Assembly (NCBI RefSeq): GCF_002013915.1
Contig: NZ_MBTF01000003.1
Span: 62,001 to 126,000, forward strand
Length of the DNA stretch: 64,000 bases
Source of the DNA: Mucilaginibacter pedocola
GTDB taxonomy: Bacteria; Bacteroidota; Bacteroidia; Sphingobacteriales; Sphingobacteriaceae
Direction: 5' to 3'
Made by a program: the position numbers and the translations under genes. The notes beneath the pieces are model-generated. The model saw only the letters and a program-made list of their open reading frames with translations. It was not told the origin of the DNA and searched no databases. Every line of letters starts with the position of its first letter. Within the stretch, counting starts at the first letter, position 1. Below are positions 43,027 through 50,588 of the stretch, piece after piece.

Positions 43027-44412
43027 TTGACACTGATAAAATCTATTTCGGGTATACGTGGCACCATAGGCGGCGCAGCAGGAGAGGGGCTTACGCCGCT
43101 CGATATTGTAAAATTTACTTCGGCTTACGGCAGCTGGGCGATTAAGCGCAGCGGCATAAAAAGGATAGTAGTAGGCCGCGATGCACGCCTCTCGGGCGAT
43201 ATGGTGAACAACCTGGTAATTGGTACTTTGCAGGGCCTTGGTATTGATGTAATAGACCTTGGCCTATCTACCACCCCAACCGTAGAAGTTGCCGTGCCTG
43301 ATGAGCAGGCAGCCGGTGGCATCATCCTCACTGCCAGCCATAACCCCAAGCAATGGAACGCCTTGAAACTGCTAAACGCGGATGGCGAATTTATTAGCGA
43401 TGCTGATGGCAAAGAGGTTTTGGAAATTGCTGAAAGCAGCGATTTCACTTATGCCGGTGTTGATGCTTTAGGCAAGGTAACCAAAGACGATACCTACCTG
43501 CAAAAACATATCGATAAAATACTTGCCCTGCCTTTGGTAGATGTAGCTGCCATAAAAGCTGCCGACTTTAAGGTGGTGATAGATTGCGTAAATTCTACAG
43601 GCGGCATATTTGTACCCGCGCTTTTGAAAGCTTTAGGCGTAGAAACCGTACACGAGTTGTATTGCGAACCCGATGGCCACTTCCCGCATAACCCTGAGCC
43701 TCTTCCCGAGAATTTGCAGGCATTATCGAAAGAAGTATTAAAGAAAAATGCCGACCTCGGTATAGCCGTTGACCCGGATGTGGACCGCCTTTGCTTTGTT
43801 TGCGAAGATGGCAATATGTTCGGTGAGGAGTACACGCTGGTTGCCGTGGCAGACTATGTGTTGAAGAACACTAAAGGCAATACGGTATCAAACCTGTCAT
43901 CAACCCGTGCCCTGCGGGATGTTACCGAAAAGGAGGGTGGCGAATACCATGCTGCTGCCGTTGGCGAGGTGAACGTGGTTAATAAAATGAAGGAGGTAAA
44001 TGCTGTGATCGGCGGCGAAGGCAACGGCGGTGTTATTTACCCCGAACTGCACTACGGCCGCGATGCACTGGCCGGTATCGCTTTATTTTTAACGCATTTG
44101 GCAAAATTCGGCAAGCCGGTATCGGTGTTGCGTAAATCTTACCCGGGCTACTTTATCTCCAAAAATAAAATTACCCTAACGCCCGAGATGGATATTGATG
44201 CCCTGTTGCTGAAAGTAGAGGAGAAATACCAAAAGCAGCCACATACCACCATCGATGGGTTGAAAATAGAATTTGACAAAGAATGGGTACATTTGCGCAA
44301 GTCGAACACCGAGCCAATAATCCGTATCTATTCTGAAGCAAATTCGGAAACGGTAGCGAATAACCTGGCCGAGAAGATAATAATTGATATTAAAGAAATT
44401 TTAAATTTATAA
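43027..44412 (+). CDS. glmM: Phosphoglucosamine mutase
   Basis: Converts glucosamine-6-phosphate to glucosamine-1-phosphate for peptidoglycan and lipopolysaccharide precursors. From TTG 43027 it has 461 residues, starting with the family-typical (M)TLIKSISGIRGTIGG. The phosphoserine loop is TASHNPKQWN near 102-111, the metal loop DPDVDRLCF near 245, and the sugar-binding GGEGNGGVIYPELHYGRD near 335. The C-terminal phosphate site KSNTEPIIRIYSEA is intact. Long, ATG-initiated starts are not available, so TTG start is well supported. Confidence 0.93.
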   Translation: MTLIKSISGIRGTIGGAAGEGLTPLDIVKFTSAYGSWAIKRSGIKRIVVGRDARLSGDMVNNLVIGTLQGLGIDVIDLGLSTTPTVEVAVPDEQAAGGIILTASHNPKQWNALKLLNADGEFISDADGKEVLEIAESSDFTYAGVDALGKVTKDDTYLQKHIDKILALPLVDVAAIKAADFKVVIDCVNSTGGIFVPALLKALGVETVHELYCEPDGHFPHNPEPLPENLQALSKEVLKKNADLGIAVDPDVDRLCFVCEDGNMFGEEYTLVAVADYVLKNTKGNTVSNLSSTRALRDVTEKEGGEYHAAAVGEVNVVNKMKEVNAVIGGEGNGGVIYPELHYGRDALAGIALFLTHLAKFGKPVSVLRKSYPGYFISKNKITLTPEMDIDALLLKVEEKYQKQPHTTIDGLKIEFDKEWVHLRKSNTEPIIRIYSEANSETVANNLAEKIIIDIKEILNL

Positions 44413-44462
44413 GGGTCGAAAGGAAGAGTCCGAAAGTCCGGAAGACGGCAAGTCCGAAAGAT
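44413..44462. repeat. AGTCCGAAAG-type repeat, locus 4
   Basis: Units AGTCCGAAAGTCCGGAAGAC and AGTCCGAAAGATA in the gap between glmM and the cysteine desulfurase gene. Confidence 0.65.
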
Positions 44463-44503
44463 AAAACTATTCACTATTCAACCATTTACTAATCTCTACC
44501 CCC

Positions 44504-45640
44504 ATGCGCGTTTACTTCGATAATGCAGCCACTACCGCCCTCGATCCTGAAGTTTTAAAGGAAATGTATAAGGTTATGGAAAGCCAGTTCGGCAATCCCT
44601 CATCTATCCATGCCCATGGGCGCGAAGTACGCACGCTGATAGAGCGTTCGCGCAAAACTATAGCCAACCTGCTGCATACCTCGCCCGCCGAAATATTCTT
44701 CACAAGTGGTGGCACCGAGGCAGATAACACAGCCATCCGCTGTGGCATTATAGACCATAAACTTACGCATGCTATCACTACCAAGCTGGAGCACCATGCC
44801 GTACTGCACACGCTACAAGCTATGGAGAAGGCAGGCGTTATCAAACTGAGTTATGTAGATGTAGACTGTAAAGGCAATATCGACTACAACCACCTCGAAA
44901 CTTTACTGAAAGATAATGAGCGCAGCTTTGTATCGTTAATGCATGCCAATAATGAGTTGGGTACTATTACAGATATTGAGCGCGTAGGCGAGCTTTGCGA
45001 GGCCTACAACGCCATTTACCACAGCGATACCGTACAAACCATTGGCCACTACAGGCACGACCTAAGCAAGCTGAAACTGCATTTTCTGGCCTGCGCGGCT
45101 CATAAGCTGCATGGCCCCAAGGGTGTAGGCTTTTTGCACGTGAACCACAAGGTAAAAATAAACCCCATGATATACGGCGGCGCGCAGGAACGCAACATGC
45201 GCGGCGGTACCGAAAACGTATACGGCATTGCTGGCCTTGCCAAAGCATTGGAACTGGCCTACAACGAAATGGATGCCCACCAGGCCTACATACAAGACCT
45301 GAAAAGCTACATGATGACCAAACTACAGCAGGAAATTGCGGGCGTTGCCTTCAACGGCGAAACCGACCCTGCAAAAAGCCTGTATACAGTACTGAACACT
45401 TCTTTTCCGGAGATGGACATGGCAGATATGCTGCTGTTCAATTTGGATATTGCCGGTATTTCGGCATCTGGCGGTAGCGCATGTAGTTCGGGCTCGGATA
45501 TTGGCTCGCACGTATTAACTGCCATTGGTGCCAGTGCCGATAGGCCATCGGTAAGGTTCTCCTTCTCTAAATACAACACGAAGGATGAGGTTGATTACAC
45601 TGTTGCTAAGTTGAAAGAGCTTTGCATGGTGAGTGCGTAA
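44504..45640 (+). CDS. Cysteine desulfurase (NifS/IscS family)
   Basis: A 378-residue PLP enzyme that takes sulfur from cysteine to build Fe-S clusters or modify tRNA. It starts YFDNAATT, has the PLP-binding lysine in CAAHKLHGPKGVGF near 205, and the sulfur-accepting cysteine in SGGSACSSGS near 326. The N- and C-terminal lengths match group I enzymes. An Isc-type ferredoxin and IscX are 3 kb downstream, but IscU is not in view, so the acceptor is uncertain. Confidence 0.93.
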   Translation: MRVYFDNAATTALDPEVLKEMYKVMESQFGNPSSIHAHGREVRTLIERSRKTIANLLHTSPAEIFFTSGGTEADNTAIRCGIIDHKLTHAITTKLEHHAVLHTLQAMEKAGVIKLSYVDVDCKGNIDYNHLETLLKDNERSFVSLMHANNELGTITDIERVGELCEAYNAIYHSDTVQTIGHYRHDLSKLKLHFLACAAHKLHGPKGVGFLHVNHKVKINPMIYGGAQERNMRGGTENVYGIAGLAKALELAYNEMDAHQAYIQDLKSYMMTKLQQEIAGVAFNGETDPAKSLYTVLNTSFPEMDMADMLLFNLDIAGISASGGSACSSGSDIGSHVLTAIGASADRPSVRFSFSKYNTKDEVDYTVAKLKELCMVSA

Positions 45641-45658
45641 CGTCCCTTCTTATTTTTT

Positions 45659-45769
45659 GTCATTGCGAGCGAAGCGCGGCAACCTCGTAGCCAATGCATG
45701 AACGGTTTGCTTGCTACGAGATTGCCACGTCGCCCTCCCGCTCAGCCCTATGCCGCTCCTCGCAATGAC
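45659..45769. repeat. CATTGCGAG...CGCAATGACA palindromic intergenic element, copy 1
   Basis: A 111-base element with ends GTCATTGCGAG and CTCGCAATGACA as inverted repeats, with inner CTCGTAGC/GCTACGAG arms. A second copy is at 50430-50566. It resembles small non-autonomous palindromic elements found in many bacteria. Confidence 0.75.
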
Positions 45770-45851
45770 AATGTGGTTGGAAAATTTCTTCTTTTGAAAT
45801 TCTTGGCACCGATTTTGGTATTTATTAATTAACAATTAAAAACTAAATACC

Positions 45852-46142
45852 ATGGAAACCAACGAAAGAAACCCGGAATACAATCCAAATTATAATCCGA
45901 ACGAAACACCCGAAGAAGGCAAAAGCCACCAGGAGGGTTCGGGGTATCATCCGCAAACCGAGCAGGAGCAACAGCAGGAAGGTAACGATGCATCATACAG
46001 CGAACAGAACGATGTAACGCCTCCGAATCAAAAAGAATTTCCGTCGGAAGGCGTAGCTACTAAAACAAACTTCGAAAGTCGCCCGCATGGCCGCACAACC
46101 GGCAGGATGCTGGGCCACGAACCAGGTACCGAAGGGATATAA
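45852..46142 (+). CDS. Small hydrophilic disordered protein
   Basis: A 96-residue protein with no hydrophobic core: rich in Glu, Gln, Asn and Pro (NPNYNPNETPEEGKSHQEG, EQEQQQEGNDAS). It resembles small stress- or desiccation-type hydrophilins, but no family is recognised. The ATG has a normal context, and the gene ends just before a strong terminator, which supports expression. Confidence 0.65.
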   Translation: METNERNPEYNPNYNPNETPEEGKSHQEGSGYHPQTEQEQQQEGNDASYSEQNDVTPPNQKEFPSEGVATKTNFESRPHGRTTGRMLGHEPGTEGI

Positions 46143-46203
46143 GCTCGAGCCCCCTCCGCCTCCGTTAGTTAACGGAGGAACTTTAGAAAGACATAGAAAT
46201 AGT

Positions 46204-46227
46204 AAAGGCCCCAAGATGGGGCCTTTT
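46204..46227 (+). terminator. Rho-independent terminator
   Basis: AAAGGCCCC (46204-46212) pairs with GGGGCCTTT (46218-46226), 5-base loop, then T-rich sequence. Located 62 bases after the hydrophilic-protein gene. Confidence 0.85.
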
Positions 46228-46234
46228 ATTTTTG

Positions 46235-46335
46235 AATGTCGAACATCGAATTTCCAATTTCGAATGATGAAGTGAAGATTTTTGAAACCTTTTTTACTTC
46301 ATTATTGGGCGTTCGATATTCATCATTCGATATTA
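46235..46335. repeat. Intergenic repeat of GAACATCGAATT / TTCGATATTC type
   Basis: A spacer built of GAA..TCGAA units and their reverse complements (TTCGATATTCATCATTCGATATT at the right end, which also pairs with GAATGATGAAGT on the left). Related in composition to 28374-28447. Confidence 0.55.
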
Positions 46336-46662
46336 TTCCTTTTTAACCACTACAGCGGTACCGTATGCCAATACCTCGGTGATGCCCTGCATTACTTCGT
46401 TGGCATCGTAACGCATGTTGATGATAGCGTTGGCGCCTAATGCGCGGGCGTGTTGTACCAATAGCTGGTAGGCTTCTTCGCGGGCGTTTTCGCAAAGTTC
46501 TACATAAACAGATAGCCTGCCGCCAAATAGCGACTGTATACCGCCTGCAAAATTGCCTACAACGCTGCGGCTACGCACGGTAATGCCGCGTACTACGCCA
46601 AGGTGTTTGGTAACTTTGTAGCCTTCTAAACTTGTGCTGGTGGTGATGAGTGAAGTGTCCAT
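46333..46662 (-). CDS. YbjQ-family (heavy-metal-binding-domain) protein
   Basis: A 109-residue YbjQ/UPF0145-type protein. Recognised by GYKVTKHLGVVRGITVRSRSV near the N-terminus and LGANAIINMRYDANEV near 75-92. The fold is a beta-sandwich that forms oligomers; function is unknown although it was named for a putative metal site. Divergent partner genes do not explain it. No signal peptide. Confidence 0.88.
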   Translation of the reverse strand: MDTSLITTSTSLEGYKVTKHLGVVRGITVRSRSVVGNFAGGIQSLFGGRLSVYVELCENAREEAYQLLVQHARALGANAIINMRYDANEVMQGITEVLAYGTAVVVKKE

Positions 46663-46699
46663 AGTATAGTGTTTAGTTTTTTTGTTCCTAATTTAGATA

Positions 46700-47620
46700 C
46701 TATTTCTTCAAAAATGTTACCAAAGCGGGGTTTACTATGTCTTCCTGCTCAAGAAAAGGCAGGTGCCCGGCATCTTCCACAGGCAAAAATTCTGATTTTA
46801 AAATTCCGTTCAACTGATTGCTGAATGTAAAAGGCACAGTTTTATCATCTTTTCCCCATATCAGCATTACTGGCTTATGTAGGTTGTTGAGCTTACCATA
46901 ACTTTCTTTCGGGTCGAAGTTATAGTTGAACTGCGTTGACACCAGTGCATGGCGGAAGCCTTTGTATTCCATTTGCGGGATATATTGGTCAACCCAGGTG
47001 GGGTGTTTATCGGGGTATTTAAAATCATCCATTTGGCCCGATGCTCGTTTATCTGCATTCAAAATTTCTTTGATGGTGGTTATCTGCGGCAAGGCATCCG
47101 GTTTCCCGAAATTAAAAACCGGGTCTACCAATACCACTTTGCTCACAATATCGGGGTAAGTGTTGGCAAAATCGGTAACAACGGCTCCGCCGAATGATAC
47201 GCCAACCAGGCTTATCGGCTGTTTTAATTCCAGTTTGGTGGTGAGTTCTTTTAGCTGGTCGGTATACAATTCTTTATTGTAAACGGTATCGGGGCGGTCC
47301 GAATAGCCGCGGCCAAATTCATCGTAACGCAGCACGCGGAAGCCGTGGGCCACCAGGTATTCGTAAGTACCATTCCAAATATAGTAGGGAACGCTGAAAC
47401 CGTGCACCAGTACCACCACGCGGCCGCTGTCGGGGCCATCCAGCTCGTAATGGGTAACGCCTCCGCTTAGTTCAACATAACTGCCGTTGGTGTTTTTGCG
47501 CAGGTTATAGGTAAGTTCTTTGGTTTCTTTGTTTTGAGTGAAGTAAATAACGGCAACTGCCGCAGCGGCAAATACCAGGATCACCAGCAGAAAGGTGACA
47601 ATGCGTTTAACAAGTTTCAT
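46700..47620 (-). CDS. Membrane-anchored alpha/beta hydrolase
   Basis: A 306-residue hydrolase with an N-terminal membrane helix (about 7-27). The nucleophile elbow GVSFGGAVV is near 141, the oxyanion loop VLVHGFSVPYYIW near 70, and the catalytic His in EDAGHLPFLEQED near 284 with an acidic partner in GKDDKTVPF. Substrate unknown; esterase or lipase activity is inference. The start is the ATG at 47620, divergent from the DUF2520 gene. Confidence 0.88.
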   Translation of the reverse strand: MKLVKRIVTFLLVILVFAAAAVAVIYFTQNKETKELTYNLRKNTNGSYVELSGGVTHYELDGPDSGRVVVLVHGFSVPYYIWNGTYEYLVAHGFRVLRYDEFGRGYSDRPDTVYNKELYTDQLKELTTKLELKQPISLVGVSFGGAVVTDFANTYPDIVSKVVLVDPVFNFGKPDALPQITTIKEILNADKRASGQMDDFKYPDKHPTWVDQYIPQMEYKGFRHALVSTQFNYNFDPKESYGKLNNLHKPVMLIWGKDDKTVPFTFSNQLNGILKSEFLPVEDAGHLPFLEQEDIVNPALVTFLKK

Positions 47621-47673
47621 TTTTTAGGGGAGGATCACTAATCGGTTTCAGAAATAAAAGTAATAGAAATATT

Positions 47674-47681
47674 TAGTTTTG
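47674..47681 (+). promoter_or_regulatory. -7 box (TAGTTTTG) for the DUF2520 gene
   Basis: Exact TAnnTTTG match 23 bases before ATG 47705. Confidence 0.45.
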
Positions 47682-47704
47682 CATTATAAAATCATATTCG
47701 CCAA

Positions 47705-48487
47705 ATGCGTATTTCACTCATAGGTTCGGGCAATGTTGCCACTCATATTGCCGCCGCTTTAAAAAACGCGGGGCACCGCATTGTGCAGGTTTACAGCCCT
47801 AATTTGCAAAACGCAGCTATGCTTGCTTACCATGTAGGCGCTACGGCGGTTGACGCCCTCAAAGATATAGATGCCGAGACGGATATTTTCATTATAGCCG
47901 TTAAGGATGACGCTATAACATCGATTGTCCCCCAATTGTCCACTTTTGGCAAGCTGGTGGTGCATACTTCGGGCGCAGTATCTTTGGATGCCTTATCGGC
48001 AGAAACTGCTAATGCCGGTGTATTTTACCCCCTGCAAACTTTCAGCAAAACCAAGGAGCTGAACTTTTGGCAGGTGCCCATGTGCATAGAAGGCGCTACC
48101 GAAACCATCACTAAACAGTTGGAAGAACTGGCCCGCACCATCAGCAATAATGTTTACCGGGTAAGCTCGGCGCAGCGGAAGGTGCTGCACCTCTCGGCGG
48201 TATTTGCCTGCAATTTTACCAACCATTTATACGGCGTTGCCGAGCAATTATTAAAAGAAAGCAATATGCCCTTTGATATGCTGCGCCCGCTGATAGCCGA
48301 AACCGCCGATAAAATAAAAGCGCATTCGCCTACTACGGTGCAAACCGGCCCTGCTGTACGTAAGGATGAGCGAACCATGCAGGCACACCTGCAAATGCTG
48401 GAAGGGAAGGAGGCCTTGCAGGAAATTTATTTGCTCCTCAGTCAGGATATTATCAAAAACTCCAACGCAGGCAACGGGGATAATTAA
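47705..48487 (+). CDS. Rossmann-fold DUF2520 protein (F420-oxidoreductase-like)
   Basis: A 260-residue NAD(P)-binding protein. The N-terminal Rossmann motif is ISLIGSGNVATHIAAAL (residues 3-19), and the C-terminal DUF2520 helical domain contains HLSAVFACNFTNHLYGVA near 161-178. Such proteins resemble pyrroline-5-carboxylate reductases and ketopantoate reductases, but the substrate is not known. In Bacteroidota it usually precedes kdsC and maf; here fdx and iscX lie between. Confidence 0.85.
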   Translation: MRISLIGSGNVATHIAAALKNAGHRIVQVYSPNLQNAAMLAYHVGATAVDALKDIDAETDIFIIAVKDDAITSIVPQLSTFGKLVVHTSGAVSLDALSAETANAGVFYPLQTFSKTKELNFWQVPMCIEGATETITKQLEELARTISNNVYRVSSAQRKVLHLSAVFACNFTNHLYGVAEQLLKESNMPFDMLRPLIAETADKIKAHSPTTVQTGPAVRKDERTMQAHLQMLEGKEALQEIYLLLSQDIIKNSNAGNGDN

Positions 48488-48494
48488 CTTTTGT

Positions 48495-48502
48495 TACTTT
48501 TG
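48495..48502 (+). promoter_or_regulatory. -7 box (TACTTTTG) for the ferredoxin gene
   Basis: Exact TAnnTTTG match 5 bases before the ATG at 48508. The start would then be close to the transcription start, suggesting a leaderless message; no -33 box was found. Confidence 0.35.
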
Positions 48503-48507
48503 CCAAA

Positions 48508-48840
48508 ATGAATATTTTTAATGTAACGATAAACTTCGAAGAGGCCGACCACGAAACCGTGGTGCTGCCCATAGCCGAAGGAGAATCTGTTTTAGACGTT
48601 TGCCTGGAGAACGGCATCGAATTACAGCACAATTGCGGCGGCGTATGCGGTTGCAGTACTTGCCACATATACGTTAATAAGGGGATGGATAATATCCAGG
48701 AGATCTCTGACAAAGAAGAGGACTTTATTGACAGGGCCGTAAACCCGCGCATTACCTCGCGCCTGGGCTGCCAGTGCGTGGTAATTGATGGCGATATTGA
48801 AGTTACCCTGCCCGACCAATCGGGTTTTATGGGCCACTAA
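48508..48840 (+). CDS. fdx: Isc-type 2Fe-2S ferredoxin
   Basis: An electron carrier for Fe-S cluster assembly, 110 residues. The adrenodoxin-type ligand set is visible: C-x5-C-x2-C within NCGGVCGCSTCHIYV (about 37-50) and a fourth Cys in RLGCQCVVIDG near 90. The extra Cys between ligands one and two is common in bacterial Isc ferredoxins. The C-terminus ends MGH. It is followed by iscX 27 bases later, as in isc operons. Confidence 0.92.
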   Translation: MNIFNVTINFEEADHETVVLPIAEGESVLDVCLENGIELQHNCGGVCGCSTCHIYVNKGMDNIQEISDKEEDFIDRAVNPRITSRLGCQCVVIDGDIEVTLPDQSGFMGH

Positions 48841-48867
48841 TTATAAACTGAACTATTTAAGGAAGAA

Positions 48868-49110
48868 ATGAACGACGATAAATTCGCCCTGCCCATACAC
48901 TGGAACGATTACGAAGATATAGCCATGAGCCTGTACGAAAAGTTTGGCGACGATTTTGGCGAATCGAAAATATACCGCATCCGCTTTACCGACCTGCTGG
49001 AGTGGGTGCTGAGCCTGCCAAACTTTGCCGGCACACGCGAAGAATCTAACGAAGGCCACCTGGAGCAAATACAAAGCGCCTGGGTGTACGAGTGGAGAGA
49101 TAACCAATAG
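48868..49110 (+). CDS. iscX: Fe-S cluster assembly protein IscX
   Basis: An 80-residue acidic regulator of the cysteine desulfurase IscS. The family pattern is clear: HWNDYEDIAMSLYEKFGDDF at residues 12-31, RFTDLLEWVLSLPNF near 45-59 and a C-terminal WVYEWRDN. Found directly after fdx, as in E. coli, although iscU, hscA and hscB are not nearby. Confidence 0.93.
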   Translation: MNDDKFALPIHWNDYEDIAMSLYEKFGDDFGESKIYRIRFTDLLEWVLSLPNFAGTREESNEGHLEQIQSAWVYEWRDNQ

Positions 49111-49189
49111 GCAGTTCGCAGTTTGCGGTGGGCAGTTTGCAGTTTTTGATGTGCAGATGTACAAATTTCAGATGTGCAGATGAGTTCTA

Positions 49190-49261
49190 ATCGGTGAAAT
49201 CAATTTTCATCGGTGGAATCCCCTACAGTAATCGGTGGAATCATAAAAAATCGGTGTAATC
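49190..49261. repeat. Four ATCGGTG(G)AATC direct repeats upstream of kdsC
   Basis: Twelve-base units start at 49190, 49209, 49231 and 49250 (GAA, GGA, GGA and GTA variants in the middle). The spacing is 19-22 bases, about two helical turns. The last ends 10 bases before the kdsC ATG (49272). Confidence 0.75.
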
Positions 49262-49271
49262 CCAAAAAATA

Positions 49272-49793
49272 ATGGAATCCTTTTTAAATAAGCTGAAAGA
49301 TATTACCACATTTATTTTTGATGTGGATGGCGTGCTCACCGATGGCTCTATTATGGTTGCCGAGAATGGGGTGCAAAGCCGTGCCTTTAATATTAAGGAT
49401 GGTTACGCCCTGCAGTTGGCCGTTAAGAGTGGCTACAATGTGGCCGCTATATCGGGCAGTAGGAGCAAGAGCGCCCTGTTCAGGTTGAATAGTTTGGGTA
49501 TAAACGATGTTTACCTGGGCGCCCACACCAAAACCGAGCGCTTTAAGATATACGTAGAAGAAAAATCTATCAACCCCGGCAACGTATTGTATATGGCCGA
49601 CGATATTCCCGACCTGGGCGTAATGAAAATGGTTGGCCTGCCTGTTTGCCCTGCCGATGCCTGCGAAGAAATAAAGGCCGTTAGTGCCTACGTATCGCCT
49701 TACCCCGGCGGCCGCGGCTGCGTGCGCGACATTATTGAAAAGGTAATGAAGGTACAAGGCAAATGGATGAACGAACAAGCGTACAGTTGGTAG
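49272..49793 (+). CDS. kdsC: 3-deoxy-D-manno-octulosonate 8-phosphate phosphatase (KdsC)
   Basis: A HAD-family phosphatase that makes free Kdo for lipid A core. The 173-residue length and lack of a cap domain are typical. The nucleophile motif is FDVDGVLTDGSI near 16-27, followed by FNIKDGYALQLA and the metal motif MADDIPDLGVMK near 114-125. Neighbouring maf and DUF2520 are frequent partners in this phylum. Four tandem 12-base repeats sit directly upstream. Confidence 0.92.
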   Translation: MESFLNKLKDITTFIFDVDGVLTDGSIMVAENGVQSRAFNIKDGYALQLAVKSGYNVAAISGSRSKSALFRLNSLGINDVYLGAHTKTERFKIYVEEKSINPGNVLYMADDIPDLGVMKMVGLPVCPADACEEIKAVSAYVSPYPGGRGCVRDIIEKVMKVQGKWMNEQAYSW

Positions 49794-49834
49794 GGTTTAA
49801 GTCAAAAGTTTAAAGTCAAAAGTCAAAAACTCGC

Positions 49835-50407
49835 ATGGGCGTTTTTCCTCAACTAATTCTCGCATCCAAATCACCGCGCAGGCAGGATCTGCTGAAACTG
49901 ATGGATATTGATTTCCGTGTGGTTTTGAAGGAGGTGGATGAATCTTACCCGGAGGGTTTAACGCCTGCCGAAATTGCCCTGCACATCGCTACCAAAAAAG
50001 CCGAAGCCTTTGATGAGGATATTACTGATGAGGTAGTACTTACTGCCGATACTATTGTGGCAATAGATGGCTTAATATTAGGCAAACCCGAGAATGCCGA
50101 ACATGCAGTAGAGATGCTGCAACGCCTGTCAGGCAAAATGCACGAGGTTTATACTGGTGTGTGCCTGCTCCATAAAGGCCAATACAACAAATTTTACGAC
50201 CGTAGCGAAGTATTCTTCCGCAAACTTACCGACGAGGAGATACGCAGCTACGTAGCCGAATACCAACCCTTCGATAAAGCCGGCTCATACGGCATCCAAC
50301 AGCGCATAGGCCTCATTGGCATCGAGCGTATCAACGGCTCGTATACCAATGTGGTAGGCTTACCTACAGAGAAGGTGTATCAGCAGTTGAAGAAGTTGGG
50401 GATGTAA
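49835..50407 (+). CDS. maf: Maf-family nucleotide pyrophosphatase
   Basis: A 190-residue house-cleaning pyrophosphatase acting on dTTP/UTP-like or modified nucleotides. The N-terminal LILASKSPRRQDLLKLM at residues 7-23 is the classic Maf motif, and EYQPFDKAGSYGIQ near 142-155 provides the second conserved block with the Asp/Lys pair. The start at ATG 49835 fits with the short kdsC gap. Complete. Confidence 0.93.
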   Translation: MGVFPQLILASKSPRRQDLLKLMDIDFRVVLKEVDESYPEGLTPAEIALHIATKKAEAFDEDITDEVVLTADTIVAIDGLILGKPENAEHAVEMLQRLSGKMHEVYTGVCLLHKGQYNKFYDRSEVFFRKLTDEEIRSYVAEYQPFDKAGSYGIQQRIGLIGIERINGSYTNVVGLPTEKVYQQLKKLGM

Positions 50408-50429
50408 TCCCATCAGCCATAACCACTAT

Positions 50430-50566
50430 GTCATTGCGAGGAGCAGAAGGGCGGGACGGTGCAAAAGGGGCGACGTGGCAATCTCGTCGCATTGTATACG
50501 TTCATGCTTAGCGACGAGATTGCTTCGCCGCGCAAGCTCTCCCACAGGCATTCACTCGCAATGACA
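50430..50566. repeat. CATTGCGAG...CGCAATGACA palindromic intergenic element, copy 2
   Basis: A 137-base element with the same ends as copy 1 (45659-45769) and inner arms ATCTCGTCGC/GCGACGAGAT. It lies between maf and the M1 peptidase gene. Confidence 0.75.
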
Positions 50567-50588
50567 ATTGGCCAATCGTGTTAATCGC

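Noticed and set aside
45650..45835. 61-codon minus-strand reading frame
   Set aside because: It lies entirely in the CATTGCGAG palindromic element and has no family-like sequence.
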